64,000 bases of DNA, from assembly GCF_014645615.1 (NCBI RefSeq), contig NZ_BMMB01000003.1, positions 310,001 through 374,000 of the forward strand. The letters run 5' to 3'. How positions within the stretch are numbered: the first letter of the stretch is position 1; every line of letters starts with the position of its first letter. Both the position numbers and the translations under genes were made by a program. The notes under the pieces are model-generated. The model searched no databases. It was not told the DNA's origin and saw only the letters and a list, made by a program, of their open reading frames with translations. Of the stretch, positions 37,671 through 46,193 are shown in pieces. The stretch comes from Paenibacillus hunanensis. GTDB taxonomy: Bacteria; Bacillota; Bacilli; Paenibacillales; Paenibacillaceae.

Positions 37671-37740
37671 CATGTTTGGTTGGTTTGGTTGTTGTAGTTG
37701 GATTGGTGTAGTTAGGTTAGTTTGATTGGTTTGATTAGTT
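37671..37740 (+). repeat. Low-complexity G/T-rich tract
   Basis: About 70 bp almost wholly of G and T on the plus strand, built of degenerate units such as GGTTTGGTTG and GATTGGTTTGATT. It lies just downstream of the histidine kinase gene. It contains several GG pairs spaced 2-4 nt apart. Confidence 0.6.
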
Positions 37741-37789
37741 CTCATAAGGTTTCATGAGGATTCATTGCTAATACCACCTCTTATTAACA

Positions 37790-37847
37790 AAAAGAAAAAG
37801 CCGTAGCTACAGGGCAGCACAATTGCCTTACTCCCTGTCAGCTACGA
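37790..37847 (-). terminator. Terminator of the kdp operon, overlapping the last codons
   Basis: CCGTAGCTACAGGG (37801-37814) pairs with CCCTGTCAGCTACG (37833-37846) with a small bulge. On the minus strand a T-rich run (37800-37790) follows. One arm lies inside the last codons of the tandem KdpD gene (stop at 37828-37830). Confidence 0.82.
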
Positions 37848-40167
37848 CCAGTACGTCCATATTCCGCGCTCCACGCAGTACCTTTTTCAAAATCGATTCT
37901 CGTCCCCAGCGTTTCCAGCGTGGTGTACTTGATTGTCCGATCACCATCTGTGTTGCTCCATGACGTGTGGCTTGCTCATTAATATGGTTTGCAAGCTCCT
38001 TCATACTCATCCGACCTGCACGATATTCAATGTAAAATTCTCCACCTAATCGTTGTGTCAGCTTCAAAAGGCGCTCTGCCTTCATGCGTTCGTCCTCCGT
38101 CATTGTGCCTTCGTTGCCACCATGAATATAAGTCACGACTAACCTGGCTTTGAGACGATAGGCTGTACGGAAGCCGCGCCGAATCAGGCGTTCTGCTTCA
38201 TGATCCAGCTTAACGACGACAAAAATGACTTCTTCTCTGCGCCACGGGCCGCGCAGCGATGTATTACGCTCCCACGATTCAAGCCGTTCGTCCACATCGT
38301 CCGCAACCTCCCGCAGAGCAAGCTCTCGTAGTGCAATCAGATTGCCCAGCTTGAAGAAGTGATTCAGAGACTGCTCGATTTTGGCAGCTGCATAGATCTT
38401 GCCCTCACTCAGGCGCTGTCGTAACGTTTGCGGTGTCACATCGATCAATTCCACTTCATCCGCCAGATGCAAAATAGAATCGGGCACTGTTTCACGTACG
38501 CGAATGCCTGTAATCTGCTCCACTGCATCATTCAAGCTTTCTAAGTGCTGAATGTTTACGGTGGAAATCACAGAGATACCTGCGTCCAGTAGCTCACGAA
38601 TATCCTCATAGCGCTTGGTATTACGACTACTCGGAACATTCGTATGTGCCAGTTCATCCACCAGCACCACCTCTGGGTTACGTGCGATAATCGCATCTAC
38701 GTCCATTTCCTCCAGCTGTCGATCACTGTACAAAATACGCTTGCGTGGGATAAGTGGTAGCTCCTGCACCTGCTCCGCCGTTTCCTTGCGCCCATGGGTT
38801 TCAAGCAAGCCGATCACCACATCAATCCCCTGGCGCAGCAGCTCTCTGCCCTCGCGCAGCATCGTATACGTCTTGCCCACACCGGGTGCTGCACCTACAT
38901 ATACTTTAAATGTGCCACGCTTAATACTTTCGATCTGACGCTTGATCTCATCGGATGGCAGACGACGATACGTTTCTGGCTTTTTCACTGCCGATGTACG
39001 CGCAGGTAGAATCCGCTCGCCCTCCTGCTCCGCACGATCTGCCATCAGAAAAATATCGATATGGCGCGTATGCAGGAGCAGTCCATTTACAATCGAGCTA
39101 TTGATAAGCTCCTGCCAGCGTTTTTGACGGGAATGTCCCAGCACGATTCGCGTAACCTGATGCTCACGTGCATAATTGACCATTTGCCTGGACAAGGAAA
39201 AGCGTGAGCGAATTAGAATCTCTTCAAATACACCGCCGATCTGCTCGGTCAGCTCACGAAATGCACGCTTAAAGGTACGTTCCTCCGTCGTCAGCTTGAC
39301 TCCGCGATTACGAAAAGAAGCGACCAGCAGATCGCCACTCAGACGGCGGGCAATCTGCTGACCACGACGAATGTAGATCGAGCCATTCCAGTGATATTGC
39401 ACCAGCACCATAATACGCTCTGCGGTACCACTCGGCCCGGTTAATCCCTGCTCTGCCCGATGCTTCTCCAGCAGATCGCCGACACCTTCGGCAACGGTTC
39501 GTAGCGCTAGCTCACGCAGCACCGCCAGATTGCCACGCTCAAAATAAGCACGATCTGTGCTACCATTCAAATGCCCTGCCAGATCACGCTGCAAAATAAC
39601 CTCTGGCGTCACATCGATCAGACGAACCTCGTCTGCCTGTACCAATACATCCTCAGGTACAGTGCACTCGACTTCACGTCCGAGGTAATGACGAGCAAGC
39701 TGTGCTGCTCCCTCCAGCTCATACACATTGACTGTAACCATAATGCTAATGCCTTTACGCAGTAAATACTGGATATCTTCCCAGCGTGTTGCATGCTCTG
39801 CTTCAGGACGATTACGATGAGCGAGATGGTCAACGAGCAATACCTCTGGATTACGACGCAAAATCTCTTCCACATTCAAATCCTTTTGCTCACATTCCTG
39901 ACCCTCGGCATCCTGCTTCATCCAGTGAATACTTGGGATACGCTCCAGGTCGCCAAGCTGCTGCACCGTCTCCGGCCGCTGCAAGGTGGAGACAGCACAT
40001 AATGCTACGTCCAGTCCCTCCTGCTTGAGCAGCTGACCATCACGTAGCATATGATAAGTTTTACCGGAGCCGCTAACGGCTCCGATATAGATTTTTAGTT
40101 TGCCCTGTTTGAGGCGGGTAATCATGTCGAGCAACTCTTCAGGCGACTTGCGTCTGAACGTACTCAT
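37828..40167 (-). CDS. kdpD: Tandem KdpD sensor-module protein (KdpD-Usp x 2, no kinase)
   Basis: 779 residues made of two similar halves. Half 1 (~11-377) and half 2 (~405-779) each hold a KdpD N-terminal P-loop domain plus a Usp domain. Half 2 is canonical: Walker A GAAPGVGKT (425-433) and EVVLVDELAHTN (499-510). Half 1 is altered: GAVSGSGKT (29-37), EVLLVDHLAHRN (108-119). Each has the trailing DEVxLIDVTP segment (179-188, 570-579). Neither the four KdpD membrane helices nor the histidine kinase region is present, and no kdpE is found. The protein cannot phosphorylate a regulator; it may bind ATP and a ligand such as c-di-AMP (bound by Usp in Staphylococcus KdpD) and act on KdpFABC, an inference. 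The start overlaps the kdpC stop by four bases. Confidence 0.9.
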   Translation of the reverse strand: MSTFRRKSPEELLDMITRLKQGKLKIYIGAVSGSGKTYHMLRDGQLLKQEGLDVALCAVSTLQRPETVQQLGDLERIPSIHWMKQDAEGQECEQKDLNVEEILRRNPEVLLVDHLAHRNRPEAEHATRWEDIQYLLRKGISIMVTVNVYELEGAAQLARHYLGREVECTVPEDVLVQADEVRLIDVTPEVILQRDLAGHLNGSTDRAYFERGNLAVLRELALRTVAEGVGDLLEKHRAEQGLTGPSGTAERIMVLVQYHWNGSIYIRRGQQIARRLSGDLLVASFRNRGVKLTTEERTFKRAFRELTEQIGGVFEEILIRSRFSLSRQMVNYAREHQVTRIVLGHSRQKRWQELINSSIVNGLLLHTRHIDIFLMADRAEQEGERILPARTSAVKKPETYRRLPSDEIKRQIESIKRGTFKVYVGAAPGVGKTYTMLREGRELLRQGIDVVIGLLETHGRKETAEQVQELPLIPRKRILYSDRQLEEMDVDAIIARNPEVVLVDELAHTNVPSSRNTKRYEDIRELLDAGISVISTVNIQHLESLNDAVEQITGIRVRETVPDSILHLADEVELIDVTPQTLRQRLSEGKIYAAAKIEQSLNHFFKLGNLIALRELALREVADDVDERLESWERNTSLRGPWRREEVIFVVVKLDHEAERLIRRGFRTAYRLKARLVVTYIHGGNEGTMTEDERMKAERLLKLTQRLGGEFYIEYRAGRMSMKELANHINEQATRHGATQMVIGQSSTPRWKRWGRESILKKVLRGARNMDVLVVADRE

Positions 40168-40751
40168 GAGCTAGAGCCCGCTTTTAATTGTTCCAAACCG
40201 ATGTTCAGCTTTAGCACATTGACGGCTGAATCCCCCAGCATCCCGAGCTGTGGTGGATTCGTATTCTGAGTGATCAAGGCTTGCAGCTTGTCCTGCGAAA
40301 CTCCAGTCAGCTTACTGATGCGTGGCACCTGCGCCATCGCAGCAGACGGGCTAATATCAGGATCAAGACCGGAGCCCGAGTTCGTAATCAGATCCATAGG
40401 CAGCGAGGATACAGGCACATCCGGGTTTTGCTTTTTCCATTCTTCGATAGATGCCTTCATGCGTTCCATCAGCGCTGGATTAGATGGCGCCAGATTCGAG
40501 GAACCGGAGCCGTTGGCGTTGTAATCGACACTGGATACACGTCCCTGGAAAAATTGTGGGTCTTTGAACTGCTGTCCGATCAATTCGGAGCCAATCACTT
40601 GATTTTTACTGTTGTAGATCAAGCTACCTGACGCTTGATGGGGCATCACAAGCTGCGCGATGCCTGTAATTACAAGCTGATATATAACGCAGCATATAAT
40701 AAACAATATTGCACTCGTTCTAAGGGTCGTCCATACCATTTTAATAGCCAT
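40164..40751 (-). CDS. kdpC: Potassium-transporting ATPase subunit KdpC
   Basis: 195 residues. One N-terminal membrane helix (~12-36) and an outer domain with NSKNQVIGSELIGQQF, the KdpC marks FQGRVSSVDYNANGSGSSNLAPSNPAL, and DPDISPSAAMAQVPRISKLTG near the C-terminus. KdpC is the non-catalytic subunit that stabilises the KdpFABC complex. It sits 34 bp after kdpB, and its last bases overlap the start of the KdpD-like gene (ATGA), so the two are translationally coupled. GGGAGAAG lies before the ATG. Confidence 0.96.
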   Translation of the reverse strand: MAIKMVWTTLRTSAILFIICCVIYQLVITGIAQLVMPHQASGSLIYNSKNQVIGSELIGQQFKDPQFFQGRVSSVDYNANGSGSSNLAPSNPALMERMKASIEEWKKQNPDVPVSSLPMDLITNSGSGLDPDISPSAAMAQVPRISKLTGVSQDKLQALITQNTNPPQLGMLGDSAVNVLKLNIGLEQLKAGSSS

Positions 40752-40785
40752 ATTCTGTCTTCTCCCGTTCCTTAATATAAATAGA

Positions 40786-42813
40786 TTAGATCATCACCTG
40801 AATAAGCATATCGATCAGCTTGATTCCGATAAACGGAACGATCACACCGCCCAGACCATAAATGAACAGGTTACGACGAAGCAAACGAGTGGAGCTCATC
40901 GGGCGATAAGCGACACCCTTCATCGCCAGTGGAATCAGAATCGGAATAATAATGGCGTTAAAGATCAGTGCAGACATGATTGCTGATGTTGGTGAATGCA
41001 GATTCATTACGTTCAATACCTGCATTTGTGGGATAGCAACCATAAACATTGCTGGAATGATCGCAAAATATTTGGCGATATCGTTCGCAATACTGAATGT
41101 GGTCAGACTACCACGCGTCATGAGCAGCTGCTTACCGATCGCGACCACCTCGATAATTTTGGAAGGGTCAGAATCGAGGTCAATCATATTAGCTGCTTCC
41201 TTCGCTGCTACGGTACCACTATTCATAGCAATCCCTACATCTGCCTGCGCCAGTGCAGGCGCATCATTCGTACCATCTCCGGTCATCGCCACGAGCTTAC
41301 CCTGCGCCTGCTCACGGCGAATAACAGCGATTTTATCCTCAGGTGTACTTTCAGCAATGTAGTCATCCACTCCTGCTTCACGAGCAATCGTTGCTGCGGT
41401 AAGCGGATTGTCACCGGTACACATAATCGTCTTAATCCCCATGCTGCGCATCTGCTCAAAGCGTTCGCGCATACCGGCTTTTACCGTATCTTTTAAATAA
41501 ATCAGACCGTAGATCACATCATCGACCGCTACAGCTAGCGGCGTACCACCTGCTGTAGCGATGCGATCACTGCTTGCTTGTAGTGAAGCTGGTACATGTC
41601 CACCTTGCTCGATGACCCAGTTTTTTACAGCGTCGACAGCGCCTTTACGTACTTTGCGTCCGTCCTTCAGGTTCAGACCGCTCATGCGTGTCTCTGCACG
41701 GAACTCAACGACCTCAGCTCCATACGGAAGCTCCTGATCAATCATCCAGCCTTGCTTTTTCATTAGCTCCAGTACAGAGCGTCCTTCGGGTGTCTCATCC
41801 TGCGCCGAGCTCACAGCTGCCCAGTGACCCACCTCTTCGGCAGTATGACCGTCTGTTGGAACGAACTCACTTGCCATCCGGTTACCGTATGTGATGGTAC
41901 CTGTCTTATCCAGAATGATCGTATTGATATCACCGGATGCTTCAACCGCTTTACCCGACATTGCCAGTACATTAAAGCGAGTTACCCGATCCATCCCTGC
42001 GATACCAATCGCTGACAGCAGACCACCGATTGTCGTTGGAATCAGGCAGACCAGCAAGGAGATCAATACCGGAATCGGAATGTGAATACCGAGATATTGC
42101 GCCATAAATGGCAGGGTAACAACAACGATCAAGAAAATAATCGTTAAGCTAATTAATACGGTATTGAGTGCAATTTCATTTGGCGTTTTTTGACGTTCTG
42201 CGCCTTCGACCAGACTGATCATACGATCCATAAACGATTCGCCTGGATCACTTGTAATACGTACAGTGATCTCATCACTAATGACCATCGTGCCGCCCGT
42301 TACGGAGCTAAAGTCACCGCCTGCCTCCTTAATAACTGGAGCAGACTCACCTGTGATCGCTGACTCATCGACGGATGCCAGACCTTTGACCACTTCACCA
42401 TCACCAGGGATCATTTCTCCCTGATGAACGACTACCAGATCGCCTTTACGCAGGGAGGTCGAAGGTACTTCAACGATTCGTTCGCCTTCCAGCTTGCGCG
42501 CAGTAATTTCCTTCTTCGTCTTTTTCAGTGAATCTGCCTGCGCTTTACCGCGACCTTCTGCAAGCGCTTCGGCAAAGTTAGCGAATAGGATCGTTAACAG
42601 TAAAATGATCGATACGGCAATATTAAAGCCTGCCGATATGGAATCGCCAAATGCGCCCGGTACAAATATAAGCAACACGCTAATGAGCAGTCCAACCTCG
42701 ACCACAAACATGACCGGATTTTTCATCATTAAAAGCGGGTTTAGTTTTACAAAGGATTGCTGTAATGCTTTCGTTATCAGATCCCGGTTCATCACGGAAG
42801 CTTGATTTTTCAT
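40786..42813 (-). CDS. kdpB: Potassium-transporting P-type ATPase subunit KdpB
   Basis: 675 residues, the ATP-hydrolysing subunit. The phosphorylation motif DKTGTIT, the TGES dephosphorylation loop ([14 protein letters not shown]) and the hinge [16 protein letters not shown] are present, with seven or so membrane segments. It energises K+ transfer through KdpA. Sequence and length are standard. The ATG at 42813 is preceded by GGAGGAATCAGCA; a GTG 15 nt upstream overlaps the ribosome site and was rejected. Confidence 0.97.
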   Translation of the reverse strand: MKNQASVMNRDLITKALQQSFVKLNPLLMMKNPVMFVVEVGLLISVLLIFVPGAFGDSISAGFNIAVSIILLLTILFANFAEALAEGRGKAQADSLKKTKKEITARKLEGERIVEVPSTSLRKGDLVVVHQGEMIPGDGEVVKGLASVDESAITGESAPVIKEAGGDFSSVTGGTMVISDEITVRITSDPGESFMDRMISLVEGAERQKTPNEIALNTVLISLTIIFLIVVVTLPFMAQYLGIHIPIPVLISLLVCLIPTTIGGLLSAIGIAGMDRVTRFNVLAMSGKAVEASGDINTIILDKTGTITYGNRMASEFVPTDGHTAEEVGHWAAVSSAQDETPEGRSVLELMKKQGWMIDQELPYGAEVVEFRAETRMSGLNLKDGRKVRKGAVDAVKNWVIEQGGHVPASLQASSDRIATAGGTPLAVAVDDVIYGLIYLKDTVKAGMRERFEQMRSMGIKTIMCTGDNPLTAATIAREAGVDDYIAESTPEDKIAVIRREQAQGKLVAMTGDGTNDAPALAQADVGIAMNSGTVAAKEAANMIDLDSDPSKIIEVVAIGKQLLMTRGSLTTFSIANDIAKYFAIIPAMFMVAIPQMQVLNVMNLHSPTSAIMSALIFNAIIIPILIPLAMKGVAYRPMSSTRLLRRNLFIYGLGGVIVPFIGIKLIDMLIQVMI

Positions 42814-42878
42814 TGCTGATTCCTCCACCTGATTATCCTCATATAATATTGCTTCATCATCTGTATGAATGCTTCACT

Positions 42879-44552
42879 CTACTTCAAAGTAAGCTGCTCG
42901 GCGATTGGGCCAAGTACCAGCGCTGGGAAGAAGGTCAATGCACCAACGACCACAACGACTACAATAAATACACTACCAAACAGTGCCTGGTCGGTACGCA
43001 GCGTACCACTGCTCTCCGGTACAGGTGTCTTCGCCAGCATCGAGCCAGCAACGGCAAGCAAGGTTACCATCGAGAAGAAACGAGCAAGCATCATCACAAT
43101 ACCAGTCGATAGATTCCAAAATACAGTATTATCGCCCAATCCCTCGAACCCTGATCCGTTGTTAGCCGCAGAGGATGTAAATTCATACAGAGCTTGCGTC
43201 AGACCATGGTAGCCTGGATTGGATATTGTATTTGGAAACACCATCAGTGCGATGGTCGTTGGTGCAAGGATCAGCAGCGGCTGAATAAGCAGTGTGACGG
43301 CAATCAGCTTCATCTCTTTCCCCTCTACCTTACGACCGAGGAATTCAGGAGTACGACCAACCATCAAGCCAGAAAGGAACACAGAGATGATCGCATACAT
43401 CAGTACGTTCATCATACCAACACCCGAACCGCCGAATACGGTATTCAGCATCATATTGCTCAAGGCGATCATACCGCCAATTGGTGTTAACGTATCATGC
43501 ATCGTATTGACTGCACCTGTCTCTGACGCGGTAGTTACCACCGAGTACAATGAAGATTCCTCAATACCGAATCGAACTTCTTTCCCTTCCATAGAACCTG
43601 CACTTTGCTGTAATCCAAGTTGATTAATAAGCGGGTTCCCTTGATGCTCTGCATATAATGAAGAGCTGAGCATGATCAGGAACATAATCGCCATCGATAC
43701 AAATAAGATTCGTCCTTGCTTCGGATTACCGACAATGCGTCCATACGTAAATGGAAGCGAGATCGGTACGAGTAGCATCAGAAGCATTTGCAGCAGATTA
43801 CTGATCGCATCTGGATTCTCAAAAGGATGGGCAGAGTTGGCACCGAAGAAGCCACCACCATTGTTCCCCATTTCCTTAATTGCAAGGAAGCTCCCAATTG
43901 GGCCCATGCCGATCTGTTGCTGTGTTCCCTCCAGCGTAGTCGCTGTGACGGATGTGTGCAGCGTCTGCGGTACACCCTGACTAATAAAGATCAATGCAGC
44001 GACAACACATAGCGGTAACAAAATACGTGTAATGGCACGTACCAGATCGACGAAAAAGTTGCCCATCGGCTTCCCTGCTAGACCACGCATAAATGCGATC
44101 GAAGCCGCAATCCCTGTCGCTGGCGAGATAAACATCATGAAAATAATCGCGGACATTTGCGAGAACAGGGACAAGCCACTTTCACCGCTATAATGCTGTA
44201 GATTCGTATTCGTTAAAAAGCTGATCGCTGTATTAAAAGCAAGATCCGGGCTCATCGCCGCAATGCCTGCTGGATTCAGTGGTAGCTTATCCTGCAAACG
44301 GAAAATCACATAGACGATCAATACGATAACCGTATTGCTAACAAGTAATGCGACCAGATATTGCTTCCATGTCTGATTGTTTTGCCGGATACCACCCAGC
44401 TTATAAATGATTTTTTCCAGTGGACCAAAGAAGCGATCCAGCTTCCCCGGTGTATAATCAAATGCACGGGAAATGTAAGCTCCCATTGGACGCGCTAATA
44501 ACAGCGCAATTAGTAAGGTTAATGCAACTCCGATATATGCGAACATACTCAC
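42879..44552 (-). CDS. kdpA: Potassium-transporting ATPase subunit KdpA
   Basis: 557 residues, about ten membrane helices, the K+-selective channel-like subunit. Selectivity-loop marks are seen: FLTNTNLQHYSGE, NNGGGFFGANSAHPFENP, PIGGMIALSNMM and SSAANNGSGFEGL. The start is taken as GTG at 44552, seven nt from GGAG; an ATG two codons on (44546) is a possible alternative. It lies 18 bp after kdpF and 65 bp before kdpB. Confidence 0.97.
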   Translation of the reverse strand: MSMFAYIGVALTLLIALLLARPMGAYISRAFDYTPGKLDRFFGPLEKIIYKLGGIRQNNQTWKQYLVALLVSNTVIVLIVYVIFRLQDKLPLNPAGIAAMSPDLAFNTAISFLTNTNLQHYSGESGLSLFSQMSAIIFMMFISPATGIAASIAFMRGLAGKPMGNFFVDLVRAITRILLPLCVVAALIFISQGVPQTLHTSVTATTLEGTQQQIGMGPIGSFLAIKEMGNNGGGFFGANSAHPFENPDAISNLLQMLLMLLVPISLPFTYGRIVGNPKQGRILFVSMAIMFLIMLSSSLYAEHQGNPLINQLGLQQSAGSMEGKEVRFGIEESSLYSVVTTASETGAVNTMHDTLTPIGGMIALSNMMLNTVFGGSGVGMMNVLMYAIISVFLSGLMVGRTPEFLGRKVEGKEMKLIAVTLLIQPLLILAPTTIALMVFPNTISNPGYHGLTQALYEFTSSAANNGSGFEGLGDNTVFWNLSTGIVMMLARFFSMVTLLAVAGSMLAKTPVPESSGTLRTDQALFGSVFIVVVVVVGALTFFPALVLGPIAEQLTLK

Positions 44553-44570
44553 TCACTCTCTCCTGCCTGT

Positions 44571-44651
44571 TTAAAATTTTTCCGGATAGATCAGGGCGTA
44601 ACACAAGTACACCAGCAAGCCTGCAATAATGAGCCATAATAGCCAGATCAT
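44571..44651 (-). CDS. kdpF: Potassium-transporting ATPase subunit KdpF
   Basis: A 26-residue single-helix peptide, MIWLLWLIIAGLLVYLCYAL followed by IYPEKF. The ending YPEKF is the usual KdpF mark. It stabilises the KdpABC complex in the membrane. AGGAG lies about nine nt before the ATG. Its start codon overlaps the stop of the 35-codon reading frame upstream (ATGA), and kdpA begins 18 bp after it. Confidence 0.95.
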   Translation of the reverse strand: MIWLLWLIIAGLLVYLCYALIYPEKF

Positions 44652-44755
44652 TGTTCTTCTCCTCGCTCCCCGATCACTCTGGATGACCAGATCCCCAGTC
44701 CACCAAGCCCGAATGCCATGAGTAAAATGAGCACAATCATTAAAATGTCCAACAT
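44648..44755 (-). CDS. Membrane microprotein (35 aa) upstream of kdpF
   Basis: ATG at 44755 opens a 35-residue frame. It begins MLDILMIVLILLMAFGLGGL, a single hydrophobic helix, and ends with a charged tail WSSRVIGERGEEQ. A GAAGGGGA ribosome site lies upstream. Its stop shares bases with the kdpF start (ATGA), the mark of translational coupling, so translation of one should feed the other. It is the first gene after the riboswitch terminator. Function is not known; a further small subunit of the Kdp complex or a leader for kdpF are the two obvious options. Confidence 0.72.
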   Translation of the reverse strand: MLDILMIVLILLMAFGLGGLGIWSSRVIGERGEEQ

Positions 44756-44862
44756 GGTTTCTTTCCCCTTCAGCATCAACATGCGTGAGATTAAATTTGA
44801 TTTTCATTGCGATTTGACTTCATATCAAACGATTTTGAGTCGAAAAACACGAAATTAGGCGC

Positions 44863-44910
44863 AAAAAAAGAAGCCTCGGTAAAAATCGAACTTTTCACCG
44901 GGCTTCTTCC
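44863..44910 (-). terminator. Terminator of the proximal c-di-AMP riboswitch
   Basis: On the minus strand GAAGAAGCCCGGT pairs with ACCGAGGCTTCTT (one mismatch), followed by a run of seven T. It lies between the riboswitch and the first kdp frame, as expected of the expression platform. Confidence 0.88.
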
Positions 44911-44983
44911 GTGCGTAACCGGACTGACACCTAACGATGTGCAGACCAGGATGACGTAAGCCGGATATAAGTTCTTCCTGAAT

Positions 44984-45125
44984 CGCTGACGAGGTTAGCT
45001 GTCGGGTTCGGGCTGGAAGATTGCCCGTTCCGGCATTGCCGGAATTCACCCCGTGTCAGTTGCCCTGCTGGAAGCATGATCTGACGAATGGTTCCCCCGC
45101 TCTCCTGTAGCTGTCTCGCAAGTAC
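44984..45125 (-). promoter_or_regulatory. c-di-AMP riboswitch (ydaO/yuaA type), proximal copy
   Basis: Read on the minus strand: GGGGGAACC (45098-45090), then GGGGTGAATTCCGG near 45055-45042, then the diagnostic 3' block CCCGAACCCGACAGCTAACC followed by TCG (to 44990). These are the conserved elements of the ydaO aptamer. Binding of c-di-AMP, which is high when potassium is ample, normally favours termination, here at 44863-44910. Confidence 0.93.
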
Positions 45126-45330
45126 GAGTCGACAGAAGATTAAGCGTATATCATGTAAAAGAGCTACGATCGATGATCATAATGATCGTATTAAGGTTCA
45201 AATTGTCCATAATCCTCTACGCTGCCTGAATGAGCGATTGTATCACTCTTTTCAACACAGGTAGTTCAGCACAACCACCAGTCCAGTGCGTCTGGCTTCA
45301 GAAGCTAATGAGCGTCAGCAAGGCATAAGA

Positions 45331-45358
45331 AAACACAGAGCGTCTATACCCTGTGTCA
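45331..45358 (-). terminator. Possible terminator of the distal riboswitch
   Basis: ACACAG (45333-45338) pairs with CTGTGT (45351-45356). On the minus strand TTTTCTTAT follows. The stem is short, so this is less certain than the proximal one. Confidence 0.5.
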
Positions 45359-45393
45359 TGATGGCACAAGTTCCACACTCCTCTCCCGACTTG

Positions 45394-45575
45394 CGCTTAC
45401 GAGGTTAGCTGTCGGATTCGGGCGGTGAGAGTCGCCCTACCATCAGCGCCGGTCCCATGGTTACCGGTGCCGACGGATTCACCCCATGCAGATGATCAAC
45501 GGCTCTCACACCTTTGACATGCTGCGAATTGGTTCCCCCGTTTTCCGGTCATAACCGGAAACTCAGCAATAAGAA
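45394..45575 (-). promoter_or_regulatory. c-di-AMP riboswitch (ydaO/yuaA type), distal copy
   Basis: The same elements in the same order on the minus strand: GGGGGAACC (45540-45532), GGGGTGAATCCG near 45485-45474, and the 3' block CCCGAATCCGACAGCTAACC plus TCG ending at 45401. A GC-rich helix (TTTCCGG/CCGGAAA) precedes it. With the copy at 44984-45125, it makes a tandem pair in one leader. Confidence 0.93.
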
Positions 45576-45804
45576 CAAGAAACTTCTGAAATTCAGTTGT
45601 TTGATCTGGACAAATATCGATTCGCATCTGTACGCTTCCTGCTGCACCGATCGTCTGGACAGTCTGGCTTAGCACCATTGTGCTTTCCTGCTGCTGTGCG
45701 CTTCGGCGAGCATGAAAGAAGTCGTTGCGATCGCGAATCTCTAAATCCTGAAATGTATATTACTCCTGTAATTCAGAAGTGTAAAGCAGATCAAAAAGGC
45801 AAAA

Positions 45805-45925
45805 AAAGCCGTGGATTCCCACAGCTTTCTTTTTTGAAAATGTAATAAAAGGTTACCTCTCGCAAGCTCCTTTTTACTCTCCATAACGCTCAATATCTCC
45901 AATTTTACATTACATTTCAGCGTTT
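45805..45925 (-). ncRNA. Candidate structured RNA with intrinsic terminator
   Basis: On the minus strand an outer stem AAATGTAAT (45919-45911) / ATTACATTT (45846-45838) encloses ~64 nt, including a smaller AAAAGG/CCTTTT stem. Right after it is a strong hairpin AAAGCTGTGG / CCACGGCTTT (45828-45819, 45814-45805) followed by seven T. No frame nearby is convincing. It could be a small RNA or a leader attenuator. I know no family that it fits. Confidence 0.35.
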
Positions 45926-46158
45926 TCAGTTCACTTTTCATCTCATTTCGCAAAATGATATGTCATTATTCACACTTGCAAAAACAAGTATATATCGACT
46001 GCTTCGAATAGCATTTATTTACTATAAAAAAGTTATGGTATACCTATGATAAGGATGGAGGTTTCATCTGGAGTACTCAAAGAATAACGTTTTTACGTTT
46101 AAAATATAGGATATAGAATGAGTAGTAAGCTCTTCCTCATGCAGGACACATCTATAAA

Positions 46159-46187
46159 AGCCCGTCGATACAAATATCGAACGGGCT
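46159..46187 (-). terminator. Terminator of the SUKH-LRR gene
   Basis: AGCCCGTCGATA (46159-46170) pairs with TATCGAACGGGCT (46175-46187) with one bulge. TTTTAT follows on the minus strand, just past the stop at 46194. Confidence 0.85.
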
Positions 46188-46193
46188 GATTCA

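Larger units (their letters stand above)
44756..46193. other. Long kdp leader region, 1438 bp
   Basis: From the upstream end on the minus strand: terminator of the SUKH-LRR gene (46159-46187); a structured stretch with its own terminator (45805-45925); about 230 bp without a recognised motif; distal riboswitch; ~270 bp linker; proximal riboswitch; terminator; kdp microprotein. A 60-codon frame at 45496-45678 reads partly as coding but lacks a family match. I could not place the kdp promoter. Confidence 0.6.

Noticed and set aside
37828..40167. A Staphylococcus-type c-di-AMP motif (SxS-X20-FTAxY) in the Usp parts of the tandem KdpD
   Set aside because: Neither Usp half shows this motif, so c-di-AMP binding is left as an open possibility and not claimed.
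45496..45678. 60-codon minus-strand frame beside the distal riboswitch (SVQMRIDICPDQTTEFQKFL)
   Set aside because: It has a weak AGGAAA site and partly coding-like composition, but it runs into the conserved riboswitch region and matches no family. It could be a gene remnant.
45741..45953. 70-codon minus-strand frame over the candidate structured RNA
   Set aside because: It crosses a strong terminator hairpin and has no ribosome site; the RNA structure explains the region better.
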